Source: Candidatus Pullilachnospira intestinigallinarum (lineage in GTDB: Bacteria > Bacillota > Clostridia > Lachnospirales > Lachnospiraceae). Taken from it: a stretch of 64,000 bases of DNA. A program made the translations under genes and the position numbers. The stretch spans positions 1 to 64,000 of the forward strand of contig DVIN01000043.1 in assembly GCA_018711275.1 (NCBI GenBank). The letters run 5' to 3'. Positions 7,687-15,777 of this stretch are shown here, piece by piece. Position 1 is the stretch's first letter. Each line of letters opens with the position of its first letter. The notes beneath the pieces were generated by a model that saw only the letters and a program-made list of their open reading frames with translations, was not told the DNA's origin and made no database searches.

Positions 7687-9195
7687 ATGGAAGATAAAGA
7701 CATCATGCCGGCCGATAGAAAACAGAAGATGGAGCAGGAGATCGCCAAAGCGCTGGAGAGCCTGCGGCTGGCGGAGGCACGCCGCCCGATGGATTTTGCC
7801 CTGCAGCTGGGCTACGCCGTCTATGTGCGTCTGTTTGTGGAAGCACAGAGAAGGCCGGGATTGCAGCAGCATTTCCCGTATGGAGGATTTCTCATGCAGT
7901 GGACCCGGGCGGAAGAACCCATGGAGAGATCCCAGAGGGTCTGGGAACTGCAGTATCAGGTGCGGTACTGTGCGTCCATTGTGGAGGAAGGACATTTTAT
8001 GGACAAAGCAGTCTTTACGGACCGGGGAGACTGGGCGGAGCAGATCAGCCGTCTGGTGGATCTGGCCGCGGACGGCTGCGGCTGGCGGGAAGAACCTGGC
8101 CGGGACGATCCTTCCGTGCAGGATACCGCCATACCGGAGGATTTCGGATGGCTGCTGGAGGAAACGGTCCGGCAGATTGTTCAGCAGGGAAATTCCGGCT
8201 GTTTCCTGTTGTCCCGTCCGCTGATGGAACTGATGGCCGACATGGCCGATATTGGAGGAGAAAAACGGGTGTGGAATCCCGGGTGCCGTACCGGCGGCTT
8301 TCTCAAGCTTTTATTTATGAAAAATCCGGCGCTGCAGCTGGCGGGCAGCGAGGAGGAGAAGGATTTCATCACCCTGGCCCGGATGCTGCGGTTCTGCTTT
8401 GGCGGGGGACAGGTACAGCTGCGGGCGGAGGATCCCCTGAAAGAGACGGGGAAAGAGCAGTATGATGTGATTTTTGCCAATCCTCCGGTGGGCGAGGTGG
8501 AGCAGGAGGCGGCAGACCGGTTTCTGGTGTCCACCCGAAAGATTCCGCTGCAGTATCTGCAGATGATGATGGAGCGGCTGGCGCCGGGGGGAATGGCGCT
8601 GGCGGTGGTCAACGAGAGTGTGCTGTTCCGCTACGATGCGGAGCAGAAGGTGCGGAAACGTCTGGCGGAGGAAAGGAAGCTTGAGGGCGTACTGTCGCTT
8701 CCGGCCGGCGCGCTGCTGCCCTACACGGCGGCCAAAGCCTCCCTGCTGATTTTCTCCAGAGGGAACACAGAGAAAAGCGCCGTCTGGTTTTACGAGGCTT
8801 TTCTGCCGGATGCGGAAGAACAGAAGAAAGCGGCAGAAGGGACAGATCCCCGGATTCTGACGGAGTGCGAGGCGGAAGCGATCCTTTCCTGCTGGCGCCG
8901 GAGAGATGCGCTGTATCAGAAATGGCGCGCCGGTCTGACCGCAGACTCCCGTCTCAACAAATGGGAAAATCCGGTTCCGGCCGGTTGGGAGGAAGCCTGC
9001 TGGTTTGCGGACCCGGAAACCATCCGGAAAAATGATTACAACCTGACGGCGGGACGGTATAAGCCATGGCAGGAAGAAGCGCCGCTTCCGGAAGGGGAAT
9101 CCCCCACCCGGCTGCTTCTGGAGCTGGCAGCCATGGAGAAGGAATCCGCCGCAAAAATACAGGAATTGATAGAGATGACGAAAAAGTATGAGTAG
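7687..9195 (+). CDS. HsdM-like N6-adenine DNA methyltransferase
   Basis: A 502-residue protein with a helical N-terminal region (about 1-185) and an N6-adenine methylase core. Motif IV appears as ANPPVG (about residue 263), close to the usual NPPF or NPPY. Motif I appears as PGCRTGGFL (about 198) where type I HsdM proteins usually have PACGTGGFL, so the SAM-binding loop has an Arg in place of a Gly. The C-terminal stretch RKNDYNLTAGRY followed by a helical tail is typical of HsdM. GGAGG lies 6 nt before the ATG. It overlaps the HsdS-like gene by 8 nt. No restriction subunit is nearby, so it may be an orphan or regulatory methylase, or an inactive one. Confidence 0.8.
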   Translation: MEDKDIMPADRKQKMEQEIAKALESLRLAEARRPMDFALQLGYAVYVRLFVEAQRRPGLQQHFPYGGFLMQWTRAEEPMERSQRVWELQYQVRYCASIVEEGHFMDKAVFTDRGDWAEQISRLVDLAADGCGWREEPGRDDPSVQDTAIPEDFGWLLEETVRQIVQQGNSGCFLLSRPLMELMADMADIGGEKRVWNPGCRTGGFLKLLFMKNPALQLAGSEEEKDFITLARMLRFCFGGGQVQLRAEDPLKETGKEQYDVIFANPPVGEVEQEAADRFLVSTRKIPLQYLQMMMERLAPGGMALAVVNESVLFRYDAEQKVRKRLAEERKLEGVLSLPAGALLPYTAAKASLLIFSRGNTEKSAVWFYEAFLPDAEEQKKAAEGTDPRILTECEAEAILSCWRRRDALYQKWRAGLTADSRLNKWENPVPAGWEEACWFADPETIRKNDYNLTAGRYKPWQEEAPLPEGESPTRLLLELAAMEKESAAKIQELIEMTKKYE

Positions 9196-10918
9196 AGAGA
9201 TCAAATGGAAATACCGCCGTCTGGATCAGGTGGCCCGGCTGGTATCCGGAAGAACCCCGGATCGGGAAAACCGGGCCTGCTATGCCGCATCGGGAATGCC
9301 CTGGGTAAAAATTGAAAATCTGGGCAGGGGCGTGGTCCGGGAAGCGGCGGAATATCTGTCGGAGGAAGGACAGAAAAAAGTAAATCCGGTGCCCGAAGGG
9401 AGCGTGCTGTTTTCCACGGTGGGCACCGTGGGACAGGTGGGAATCGCGGGCTGTGCGCTGGCCACCAACCAGCAGATCGTATCCCTGATTTTTCAGGAGG
9501 ATCAGGTGCTGCCTCTGTACGGCTATTACTGTCTGCGCTATTACGCAGGTGAGATCCGCCGTCTGGCCGACCAGACCACCATGGCCATGATCAGCCGGAA
9601 AACCCTGGGCCAGTACCGGATCCCGGTGCCGGAGGATCTTGCGGTACAGCAGGAAATCGCCGAAGCCCTGAGAAAGTATGACAGTTATGTAGAGGAAAAA
9701 GAGGGCAGAAGCCGCCAACTTTCCCGGTGGGAGGGCGTGCTGTTTGGGCGGATATTCGGCAGGGAGCTGCGGTTTCACCAGCGGCTGCCGCTGAAGGAAT
9801 ATCTGCGGGAGACGCCCTGCACCGGTCCGGCAAAGGCAGAGGATATGGAAAATAGCGGCATTCCGGAAAAATACCGGGTGCACAGAGGAGATATCCTGAT
9901 CCATAACGGAAATGTCAGACTGGGCGGCGGGGAATCCCGGGAAGAATATTTTGACCGGAATGTCCTTTGTGTGCGGACAGATCCCGGTCAGCTGCTTCCC
10001 CAGGTGCTGGCCGCGTGGCTGAAGCAGCCCGGGATTCAGAAGCTGCTGTATACGGAGAAAAAACCGGGGGACAGCCGGAAGCGCCCCATCCGGGCCGGTG
10101 AGCTGGAAAAACTGGAAATCCCCTACTTTACCATGGAACGGCAGAAGGACTTTGCCGCCTGTTGGGAAAAACTTGCCGAACTTCAGGAACTGGAAGCGCG
10201 CATGGCTGACCTGGGACGGACCTTATTTGAGGAAATGAGCCGGAGGCTGCTGACCGGGACAGATGCCGGGGCTCGGATGTTCGCCGCGGAGAACCGGGAA
10301 CGGCCGGAGGCAGACCTGACCGCAGTGGGAGAACGGAGACAGTCGGGGCCGCAGATGTCCGCCGCAGAAAATCAGGAGCAGCCGGAAGCATATCTGCCAT
10401 CATCTGCCGCCGAGATCGAAGAAGAACCGGAAGCCCGGCCCGGAACCGCCAGCGCAGTGAAAACCCGACCGGGAGAACTGCAGGTGGCCCATCTGGTGCT
10501 GGCGGTGCTCTGCGGCTGGACGCCCGCGGACGGCCAGATGGAGGCTTACTGCCGGGAACGTCAGGAAATCTTTGACATGCTGCAGCCGTATTTTCAGCCG
10601 GCAGCCATTTCTCTTGTGACGGAAACGGATCAGAAGGAATATCTGCTGGAGCGGGATTTTCTGGCTTACCGGGCGCAGGAGCTGGTGAGAGACTGGGAAG
10701 ATCCCATGGAGCTTCTGATCCATCTGCTGAAAAGAAGGAAGCGCGGAAACCTGAAGGATGCGCATATGGTATTCCGCAGGGAGCAGGGACTGGCCACCGA
10801 GGAAGTCTGGGAGGTACAGAGTCAGAAAGCGGCCGCCCGCCGGGCAGTCCGGCTGCTGGCCCGGTATGCGGATATGGAGGACTGCTGCTTTCTGCTGGGA
10901 GAGGGGGAGACAGAATGA
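9188..10918 (+). CDS. HsdS-like DNA specificity subunit with C-terminal extension
   Basis: A 576-residue protein built like a type I specificity subunit. The first target-recognition domain (about 1-165) has the usual GMPWVKIENL and ATNQQIVSL blocks; helical spacers surround residues 160-190 and 325-355; a second, more divergent half (about 195-330) includes HRGDILIHNGNVRL. After it comes a Glu/Pro/Ala-rich linker with an imperfect repeat (AAENRERPEA, then AAENQEQPEA) and an extra domain of about 150 residues (about 425-576) that I do not recognise. It overlaps the HsdM-like gene by 8 nt and the next gene by 4 nt (ATGA), so all are one transcript. It presumably sets the methylase's target; the extension is unusual. 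Confidence 0.78.
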   Translation: MSREIKWKYRRLDQVARLVSGRTPDRENRACYAASGMPWVKIENLGRGVVREAAEYLSEEGQKKVNPVPEGSVLFSTVGTVGQVGIAGCALATNQQIVSLIFQEDQVLPLYGYYCLRYYAGEIRRLADQTTMAMISRKTLGQYRIPVPEDLAVQQEIAEALRKYDSYVEEKEGRSRQLSRWEGVLFGRIFGRELRFHQRLPLKEYLRETPCTGPAKAEDMENSGIPEKYRVHRGDILIHNGNVRLGGGESREEYFDRNVLCVRTDPGQLLPQVLAAWLKQPGIQKLLYTEKKPGDSRKRPIRAGELEKLEIPYFTMERQKDFAACWEKLAELQELEARMADLGRTLFEEMSRRLLTGTDAGARMFAAENRERPEADLTAVGERRQSGPQMSAAENQEQPEAYLPSSAAEIEEEPEARPGTASAVKTRPGELQVAHLVLAVLCGWTPADGQMEAYCRERQEIFDMLQPYFQPAAISLVTETDQKEYLLERDFLAYRAQELVRDWEDPMELLIHLLKRRKRGNLKDAHMVFRREQGLATEEVWEVQSQKAAARRAVRLLARYADMEDCCFLLGEGETE

Positions 10919-11805
10919 ACCAGACAGAAGAACGGACAGAACCGGATATCCGTATGATCGGACTGGATCTGGACGGAACCGTATTTAATAATCAGAAGGA
11001 AATCACCGCCCATACCCGCCAGGTACTGGCAGAGGCCATCCGGCAGGGAGTGGTGGTGCTTCCGGCCACCGGACGACCCCAGGAAGGGCTGCCAGGGCAG
11101 TTTCTGTCCATACCGGGGGTGCGGTACGCCCTCACCTCCAACGGCGCCCGGATCCTGGATCTTACGGACGGCAGCGTGGTGTATGAACAGCCGGTTTCCT
11201 GGGATGTGGCCCTGGAGGCCATTGGGGAGATGGAGCAGTACGAGGGCTGCTGCTGGGAAGTGTACCATGACGGAAAAATCTATGTGGACAAGGACACCTA
11301 TCATTTTATCCGTCATCCGGACATGGCGCCGGCACTGTGGGATTATATCCGGCGGTCCCGGATCTTTTATCCGGACTTAAAGGAAACCATCCGCCGGGAG
11401 CAGTGGAAAATGGAAAAGCTGCATATGATGTTTTCCGATACGACAAACCGGGATGAGAAGCTGCTGGTATTAAGGGAACATTTCCCGGAGCTTTCCGTCA
11501 GCTGTGCCACCAGCTTCAATATGGAAATCGTTTCGGCAAAGGCAGGAAAGGGAAACGGCCTGCTGGAGTTGGGGAAGCTTTTGGGAATTTCCCGTCATCA
11601 GATCATGGCCTGCGGCGACGCGCCCAATGACTGGGATATGTTAAAAAAAGTGGGATTTCCCGTGGCCATGGGAAACGCCGATGAGGAAACGAAAAAACTG
11701 GCCGCTTATGTCACCCGCACCAATGAGGAAGACGGGGTGGCCTGGGCCATAGAAAAATTTGTGCTGAAGCAGGAGAAGAACGTATATGAAGGAAAATCGA
11801 TATGA
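10915..11805 (+). CDS. Cof-type HAD-IIB family hydrolase
   Basis: A 296-residue sugar-phosphate or flavin-phosphate type phosphatase. HAD motif I is DLDGTVF (about 20-26), motif II lies around LPATGRP, the motif III lysine is in SAKAGKGNG, and motif IV is GDAPNDWDM (about 240). The long middle cap with alpha/beta pattern places it in class IIB (Cof). The substrate cannot be told from sequence. The start overlaps the HsdS stop (ATGA), and its 3' end overlaps the next methyltransferase by 20 nt, so it belongs to the same operon although its function seems unrelated to DNA methylation. Confidence 0.9.
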   Translation: MNQTEERTEPDIRMIGLDLDGTVFNNQKEITAHTRQVLAEAIRQGVVVLPATGRPQEGLPGQFLSIPGVRYALTSNGARILDLTDGSVVYEQPVSWDVALEAIGEMEQYEGCCWEVYHDGKIYVDKDTYHFIRHPDMAPALWDYIRRSRIFYPDLKETIRREQWKMEKLHMMFSDTTNRDEKLLVLREHFPELSVSCATSFNMEIVSAKAGKGNGLLELGKLLGISRHQIMACGDAPNDWDMLKKVGFPVAMGNADEETKKLAAYVTRTNEEDGVAWAIEKFVLKQEKNVYEGKSI

Positions 11806-12526
11806 CGATCCGGAGTTTTTTGAGAAATACAGCCAGATGAGCCGCTCCGTGCAGGGGCTTTCCGGGGCCGGAGAGTGGCCGGCTCTGGAAAAAATGATGC
11901 CGGATGTGGAAAACATGGAGATTCTGGATCTGGGATGTGGATACGGATGGCACTGCATCTATTTCAGCGAGAAAAAGGCCGCCCGGATTACGGGCGTGGA
12001 TTTGTCGGAAAAAATGCTGCAGGTGGCCCGGGGAAAAAGCCGGGGGCTTCCGGTTGCCTATCTTCGCTGTGCCATGGAGGAAGTGGATTTTCCGGAAAAT
12101 TCCTTCGACATGGTGTTCAGCTCCCTGGCTTTCCACTATGTGGAGGATTTCGACGCCCTGGCCGCCAGGGTGGAACGGATGCTGAAGCCGGGAGGCATTT
12201 TCCTGTTTTCCTGTGAACATCCGGTATTCACCGCCCAGGGCAGCCAGGACTGGCTTTATGATGAGCAGGGGGAGATCCGCTGTTTTCCGGTGGACCGCTA
12301 CTATTATCCGGGAGAGCGGGACGCCATCTTTCTGGGAGAACATGTCCGGAAATACCACCGGACCGTCACCGGTTATCTGAAACCGCTGCTGAAGCTGGGA
12401 TTTGCCATCACGGATTTTGAGGAGCCCATGCCCACCGGGGAGGCCCGGAGGACCATCCCCGGCATGGAGGATGAGATGCGCCGTCCCATGATGATGATTG
12501 TCAAAGCGGTGAAGCCGGAAGGCTGA
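11786..12526 (+). CDS. Class I SAM-dependent methyltransferase (small molecule type)
   Basis: A 246-residue methyltransferase. Motif I is LDLGCGYGWH (about 48-57), the acidic end of strand beta-2 is GVDLSEKML, and a post-IV block reads LKPGGIFLFSCEHP. The pattern is that of UbiE/COQ5-like methyltransferases acting on small molecules. It is the last gene of the HsdM-HsdS-HAD operon and overlaps the HAD gene by 20 nt. Its 3' end, coding for the last residues MMMIVKAVKPEG, is duplicated immediately downstream. The substrate is unknown. Confidence 0.88.
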   Translation: MKENRYDDPEFFEKYSQMSRSVQGLSGAGEWPALEKMMPDVENMEILDLGCGYGWHCIYFSEKKAARITGVDLSEKMLQVARGKSRGLPVAYLRCAMEEVDFPENSFDMVFSSLAFHYVEDFDALAARVERMLKPGGIFLFSCEHPVFTAQGSQDWLYDEQGEIRCFPVDRYYYPGERDAIFLGEHVRKYHRTVTGYLKPLLKLGFAITDFEEPMPTGEARRTIPGMEDEMRRPMMMIVKAVKPEG

Positions 12527-12569
12527 CGCGGATATGATGATTGTCAAGGCCATGAAGCCGGAAGGCTGA
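12491..12569 (+). repeat. 36-bp direct duplication of the methyltransferase gene end
   Basis: Bases 12491-12526, including the stop codon, recur at 12534-12569 with three or four mismatches; only 7 nt separate the copies. The second copy again reads MMIVKAMKPEG and stop, without a gene in front. Confidence 0.85.
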
Positions 12570-12596
12570 TGCAGAAGAGGCGCTGCGGAAGCGGCG

Positions 12597-14018
12597 TTAC
12601 GGCTGCGTCTTCTGCTGTCCGGAGGCGGCGTTTTCCGGGTAGAATTCCAGCTCTTCCCGGAAGCGGTCGCCGGTACATTCCATATTCCAGGTGATTTTGG
12701 GATAATTCTGCAGGATGCCGGAGACGATATACAGGCCCATGCCCCGGCCATTTTCCTTGGTGGTGACGCCCTTTTGCATCAGTTTTTCCAACGGATGCTG
12801 AAGCGGGAGGCAGGTGTTTTCCACCGAAAAGATCAGGCACCCGTCTCGGTAAAACAGGGCAAGGGACACCAGGGGAGCGGAGGTCTGCCGGGCAGCTTCC
12901 AGCGCGTTGTCCAGAAAAATGCCTGCCGTCCGGGTCAGATCCACCAGATCCATGGGGATCTGTTCCACCGGCTCCGGTATATCCAATGTTGTTTCTATAC
13001 CAAGAGCCTGCATCTGATTCAATTTGGACAGAAGCAGGCTTTTCAGTTCGATCACTTTCAGGCTGCTCAGGGTACGAATGATCTTCTGCGATTCCTGTCC
13101 GTTGATTCTGCGGTCGGACATGCTGCTGGAAAAGCATTTCTCCAGCGCAGCCTCATCTCTGGCCTCGATGGCCTTCCCCATTTCCATCAGATTCCTGGCA
13201 GTTTCCCTCTGAAAATCTCCCAGCTGTCCGTTGAGCCGGTCCAGCTCCCCGGCATACCGCTGCTGCTGTTCGTAGGTGGCCAGCTGCGTGGCCTCCCGGG
13301 AAATGGACTGAATCTGCCGGTAAAGAAACAGAATTACCAGCGCCCAGGCACACTGAAACAGCAGTTGGGAGATTCCGATCAGAATCCGCACGCGGTAGGT
13401 CTGATCATAGCCATGGATGGAGAGGTAGGAGAGATTCAGCATCAGATAATCGAGAAACCAGATCCCCGCGATTTCCGAAACTACCAGAAATGGGGATGGA
13501 TTTGCCTCCAGATGCAGCCGGGGGAAAATAAATTTCCGGATCAGCAGCATGAGAAGCAGGCCTCCTCCATAGATCATGAGCTTCATGACAATCTGCCGGA
13601 GCGTGTCGGCCAGCGGATTTTCCATGGCATACAGAAGATATTGGCTGTAGTCCGACAGTTCCCGGGAAACCGTAAAGGAATCCAGAACTCTGACGATGGC
13701 GACATTCAGCAGATACCCCATGGTTCCATAAAATCCCGGTCCCCAGCGGATGGGCTTCCCCCAGAAAAGGATAAGGAAAAACAGCAGGATCCAGGCGGTG
13801 TCCATGTAGAATAAAAGATAATAAAAGGCAGAGGCGGGTAAGTGTAAGTCCATGTAAGCGCTGCGTATCTGGCCGGCAGCAAGAAAGCCTGCTTCAGCTG
13901 CCAGCAATGCGCACAGCTTTCCCTTTCCGATGAAACGGGGCTGCCACACCAGCATGGGAACGATGGCAAAGAAGATGCCCAGCAGATCATTGACAATGGT
14001 AAGAATCGTAAGCAGCAT
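12597..14018 (-). CDS. GHKL (AgrC-like) sensor kinase lacking the phospho-acceptor histidine
   Basis: A 473-residue membrane protein: about six membrane segments in residues 1-215, a coiled-coil linker, then a GHKL ATPase domain with an N-box (FLDNALEAA, about 382) and a G-box (NGRGMGLYIV, about 430). In AgrC-type kinases the linker contains FRHDYxN, with the phosphorylated histidine. Here the matching segment reads DFQRETARNLMEM, and I see no histidine between the last membrane segment and the N-box. It could therefore bind ATP but not accept the phosphate itself. It lies 1 nt after the LytTR regulator, in the same operon as a histidine-bearing protein without ATPase domain. Alternatively it acts as a pseudokinase or phosphatase. 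Confidence 0.85.
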   Translation of the reverse strand: MLLTILTIVNDLLGIFFAIVPMLVWQPRFIGKGKLCALLAAEAGFLAAGQIRSAYMDLHLPASAFYYLLFYMDTAWILLFFLILFWGKPIRWGPGFYGTMGYLLNVAIVRVLDSFTVSRELSDYSQYLLYAMENPLADTLRQIVMKLMIYGGGLLLMLLIRKFIFPRLHLEANPSPFLVVSEIAGIWFLDYLMLNLSYLSIHGYDQTYRVRILIGISQLLFQCAWALVILFLYRQIQSISREATQLATYEQQQRYAGELDRLNGQLGDFQRETARNLMEMGKAIEARDEAALEKCFSSSMSDRRINGQESQKIIRTLSSLKVIELKSLLLSKLNQMQALGIETTLDIPEPVEQIPMDLVDLTRTAGIFLDNALEAARQTSAPLVSLALFYRDGCLIFSVENTCLPLQHPLEKLMQKGVTTKENGRGMGLYIVSGILQNYPKITWNMECTGDRFREELEFYPENAASGQQKTQP

Positions 14019-14019
14019 G

Positions 14020-14766
14020 TTACCTGTTCAATGCCTCCTTTACGGATTTCAGATACCGGACAGATACCGGGCAGGTCAGTCCGCCGGAAAGCAGCAGCTG
14101 CCGGGACTCCTCCTGAAGCTCCCGGATAAACCGGCGGTTCACCAGCACCGATTTATGGCAGCGCAGAAATCCGTTTTCCGTAAGCGCCTCCTCCAGCTCC
14201 CGCAGGGTACCGTGGCAGGAGGTCACCTGAGCGGCACTGTGAAAATAGATCCGGTGATCGCCCTTTGCCGTATCCACATACACCAGTTCTTTCAGATTCA
14301 GCGTCCGCAGAACACCGCCGATTTTTACCGTGACCGGAACCGTATCTTTCCGGAGGGCAGCCCTCTCCCGGCAAAGCGCGGTTTCCATGCAGCTGCAGAA
14401 ACGATCCGGTATCTGGGAAAACTGATCTTTCAGCACAAAATCCAGGGCCTCCAGATGGTGGGTGAAGGTCAGATAGCTCATCTCACTGTGGGTGGTGACG
14501 AAGGCAATGTAGCACCGGGGATCCAGGCCGCGCAGCTTCTGTGCCAGAGTCAGGCCGTTCATGGAGGACTGTCCCAGATCAATATCGAGAAAATAGATCC
14601 CGCATCCCCTGGCGCCGTTCCTGGCGTCCAGCAGCTGATCCGGACTGGAAAATGCCCCTCCCCACAGGATGTTCCCGGAAAAATCTTCCAGAATCTTCAA
14701 AATCGTTTCTTTAAAAAAATCCAGCTCTTCCGGATGATCTTCACAGAGATATACGGTAAGCATCAC
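14020..14766 (-). CDS. LytTR-family response regulator
   Basis: A 248-residue regulator of the AgrA/LytR type. The receiver domain (1-125) has the acidic pair in CEDHPEE, the phosphorylation-site aspartate in YFLDIDLG (about residue 60), the T/S position in FVTTHSE and the lysine in FVLKDQ. The LytTR DNA-binding domain (about 140-248) has the family pattern ending in HKSVLVNRRFI and a beta-rich tail. All residues for normal phosphorylation are present. Its ATG overlaps the stop of the histidine-bearing sensor by 4 nt. LytTR proteins bind pairs of short repeats near promoters, and candidates lie in the divergent region at 15558-15647. Confidence 0.93.
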   Translation of the reverse strand: MMLTVYLCEDHPEELDFFKETILKILEDFSGNILWGGAFSSPDQLLDARNGARGCGIYFLDIDLGQSSMNGLTLAQKLRGLDPRCYIAFVTTHSEMSYLTFTHHLEALDFVLKDQFSQIPDRFCSCMETALCRERAALRKDTVPVTVKIGGVLRTLNLKELVYVDTAKGDHRIYFHSAAQVTSCHGTLRELEEALTENGFLRCHKSVLVNRRFIRELQEESRQLLLSGGLTCPVSVRYLKSVKEALNR

Positions 14767-15500
14767 TTCTCGTCCCCCTCATGCAAGTATTTCTCATAAA
14801 ATGGCAGCAGGATTTCCCGGTGAAATTTCTCCAGTTTTTCCCAGTCCTTTTGCTCCACATACAGCCGGGCGGCCAGCAGCAGATTGGTATAATCGTGCCG
14901 GTAAATCCGCAGAGAGGTGTTGTATTCTTCCAGGCTGTGGATGTAATCCTGCAGCTGCCGGTACAGAATCTGTTTTTCCTCCAGCTTTGCCTTCCGGCGG
15001 AAAGCCCATCCCATCAGGGCCAGATACAGTACCGTCATCAGCAGACAGGAAGAAAACAGTGCTGCATTGCTCCAGTTGATGGAGATGGGATAGTGATAGC
15101 GGGCGCTGTAGGCGTTCATGATCAGGCTGAAGGCCAGGGTGATGCCGCTGCTGACCAGAAGACTGGTCTGCAGTGCGCCGCCCACCAGATACCGGGAAAA
15201 GTTCAGCTTCCGGTGCAGCAGCCAGGACAGAAGCCGGGTCACCAGAAAAACAGCCGCAAAAAAGAGAAGCCGCTCTGCCAGCAGTTCCTTTCCCTCCAGC
15301 CGCATGGGCGTCAGGTCCCGATACGTCAGCAGCAGGCCGTATTCCAGGTACTGGAGCGAAAAGGTCAGCTGCAGCCCCAGAAAACAGAAAAACAGCAGAT
15401 TCCGCCACCCGGCCTGCCGCAGATTTCCATAGGGCAGAAGCCCCAGCGCGGCGGTCAGCCAGATCAGTACGGTCAGAATTTTTGCCGCCATTTCCAACAT
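14763..15500 (-). CDS. AgrC-like membrane sensor with H-box but no ATPase domain
   Basis: A 245-residue protein with about six hydrophobic segments (to residue about 170), a coiled-coil stretch and an H-box reading YRHDYTNLL (about 200), the phospho-acceptor site of AgrC-type kinases. It then stops after the second dimerisation helix; the GHKL ATPase domain of about 130 residues is absent and no frameshifted remnant is visible, because the LytTR gene begins at the stop codon (ATGA overlap). The start at 15500 was chosen for its AGGGGGTGAT ribosome site; an upstream ATG at 15539 is possible. It complements the kinase at 12597-14018, which has the ATPase but no histidine. Confidence 0.8.
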   Translation of the reverse strand: MLEMAAKILTVLIWLTAALGLLPYGNLRQAGWRNLLFFCFLGLQLTFSLQYLEYGLLLTYRDLTPMRLEGKELLAERLLFFAAVFLVTRLLSWLLHRKLNFSRYLVGGALQTSLLVSSGITLAFSLIMNAYSARYHYPISINWSNAALFSSCLLMTVLYLALMGWAFRRKAKLEEKQILYRQLQDYIHSLEEYNTSLRIYRHDYTNLLLAARLYVEQKDWEKLEKFHREILLPFYEKYLHEGDEK

Positions 15501-15527
15501 TCGGATCACCCCCTGATTACTATGGAA

Positions 15528-15556
15528 AGTATAGCACAAATCCCTTCATCTGTCAC
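15528..15556 (-). promoter_or_regulatory. Promoter for the split-kinase operon
   Basis: On the minus strand: GTGACA, a 17-nt spacer and TGC-TATACT (an extended -10). The GCAAACG element at 15558-15564 lies immediately upstream of the -35 box, a position that suits autoregulation. Confidence 0.7.
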
Positions 15557-15557
15557 A

Positions 15558-15647
15558 GCAAACGGGGATTTTGCCGGATACGTTTGCGACGGAAAACTGT
15601 CGTGAACGTAAAAAGAACTGCGGAAAAGGCAACGTTTGCGATAGAAA
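15558..15647. promoter_or_regulatory. Candidate LytTR operators between kinase operon and lipoprotein array
   Basis: GCAAACG (15558-15564) faces CGTTTGC (15581-15587) as a perfect 7-bp inverted repeat. The larger word ACGTTTGCGA..GAAA occurs twice as a direct repeat, at 15580 and 15632, 52 bp apart (about five helix turns). ACGTTTG agrees well with the short core recognised by LytTR domains. A weak TATGAT at 15687-15692 could be the -10 of a LytTR-dependent promoter for the array. A 12-bp palindrome, AATTGCGCAATT, lies at 15732-15743. Confidence 0.5.
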
Positions 15648-15777
15648 CGGCCATTATGCGAGAAAAGGGAGAAATGCGTGGATGGATATGATAAAATTAG
15701 AAATAAGCAGAAAATAGTGATAAATTTATTGAATTGCGCAATTAAAATTATAAGCGAGATGGAAGGGGGAAGGCGGT

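Noticed and set aside
12510-12565. GAAGCCGGAAGG words seen also near 42001, 47295 and 54478 as a possible dispersed repeat
   Set aside because: The shared part is only about 12 bases in a genome rich in CCGGAA; not distinguishable from chance, except for the local tandem copy already listed.
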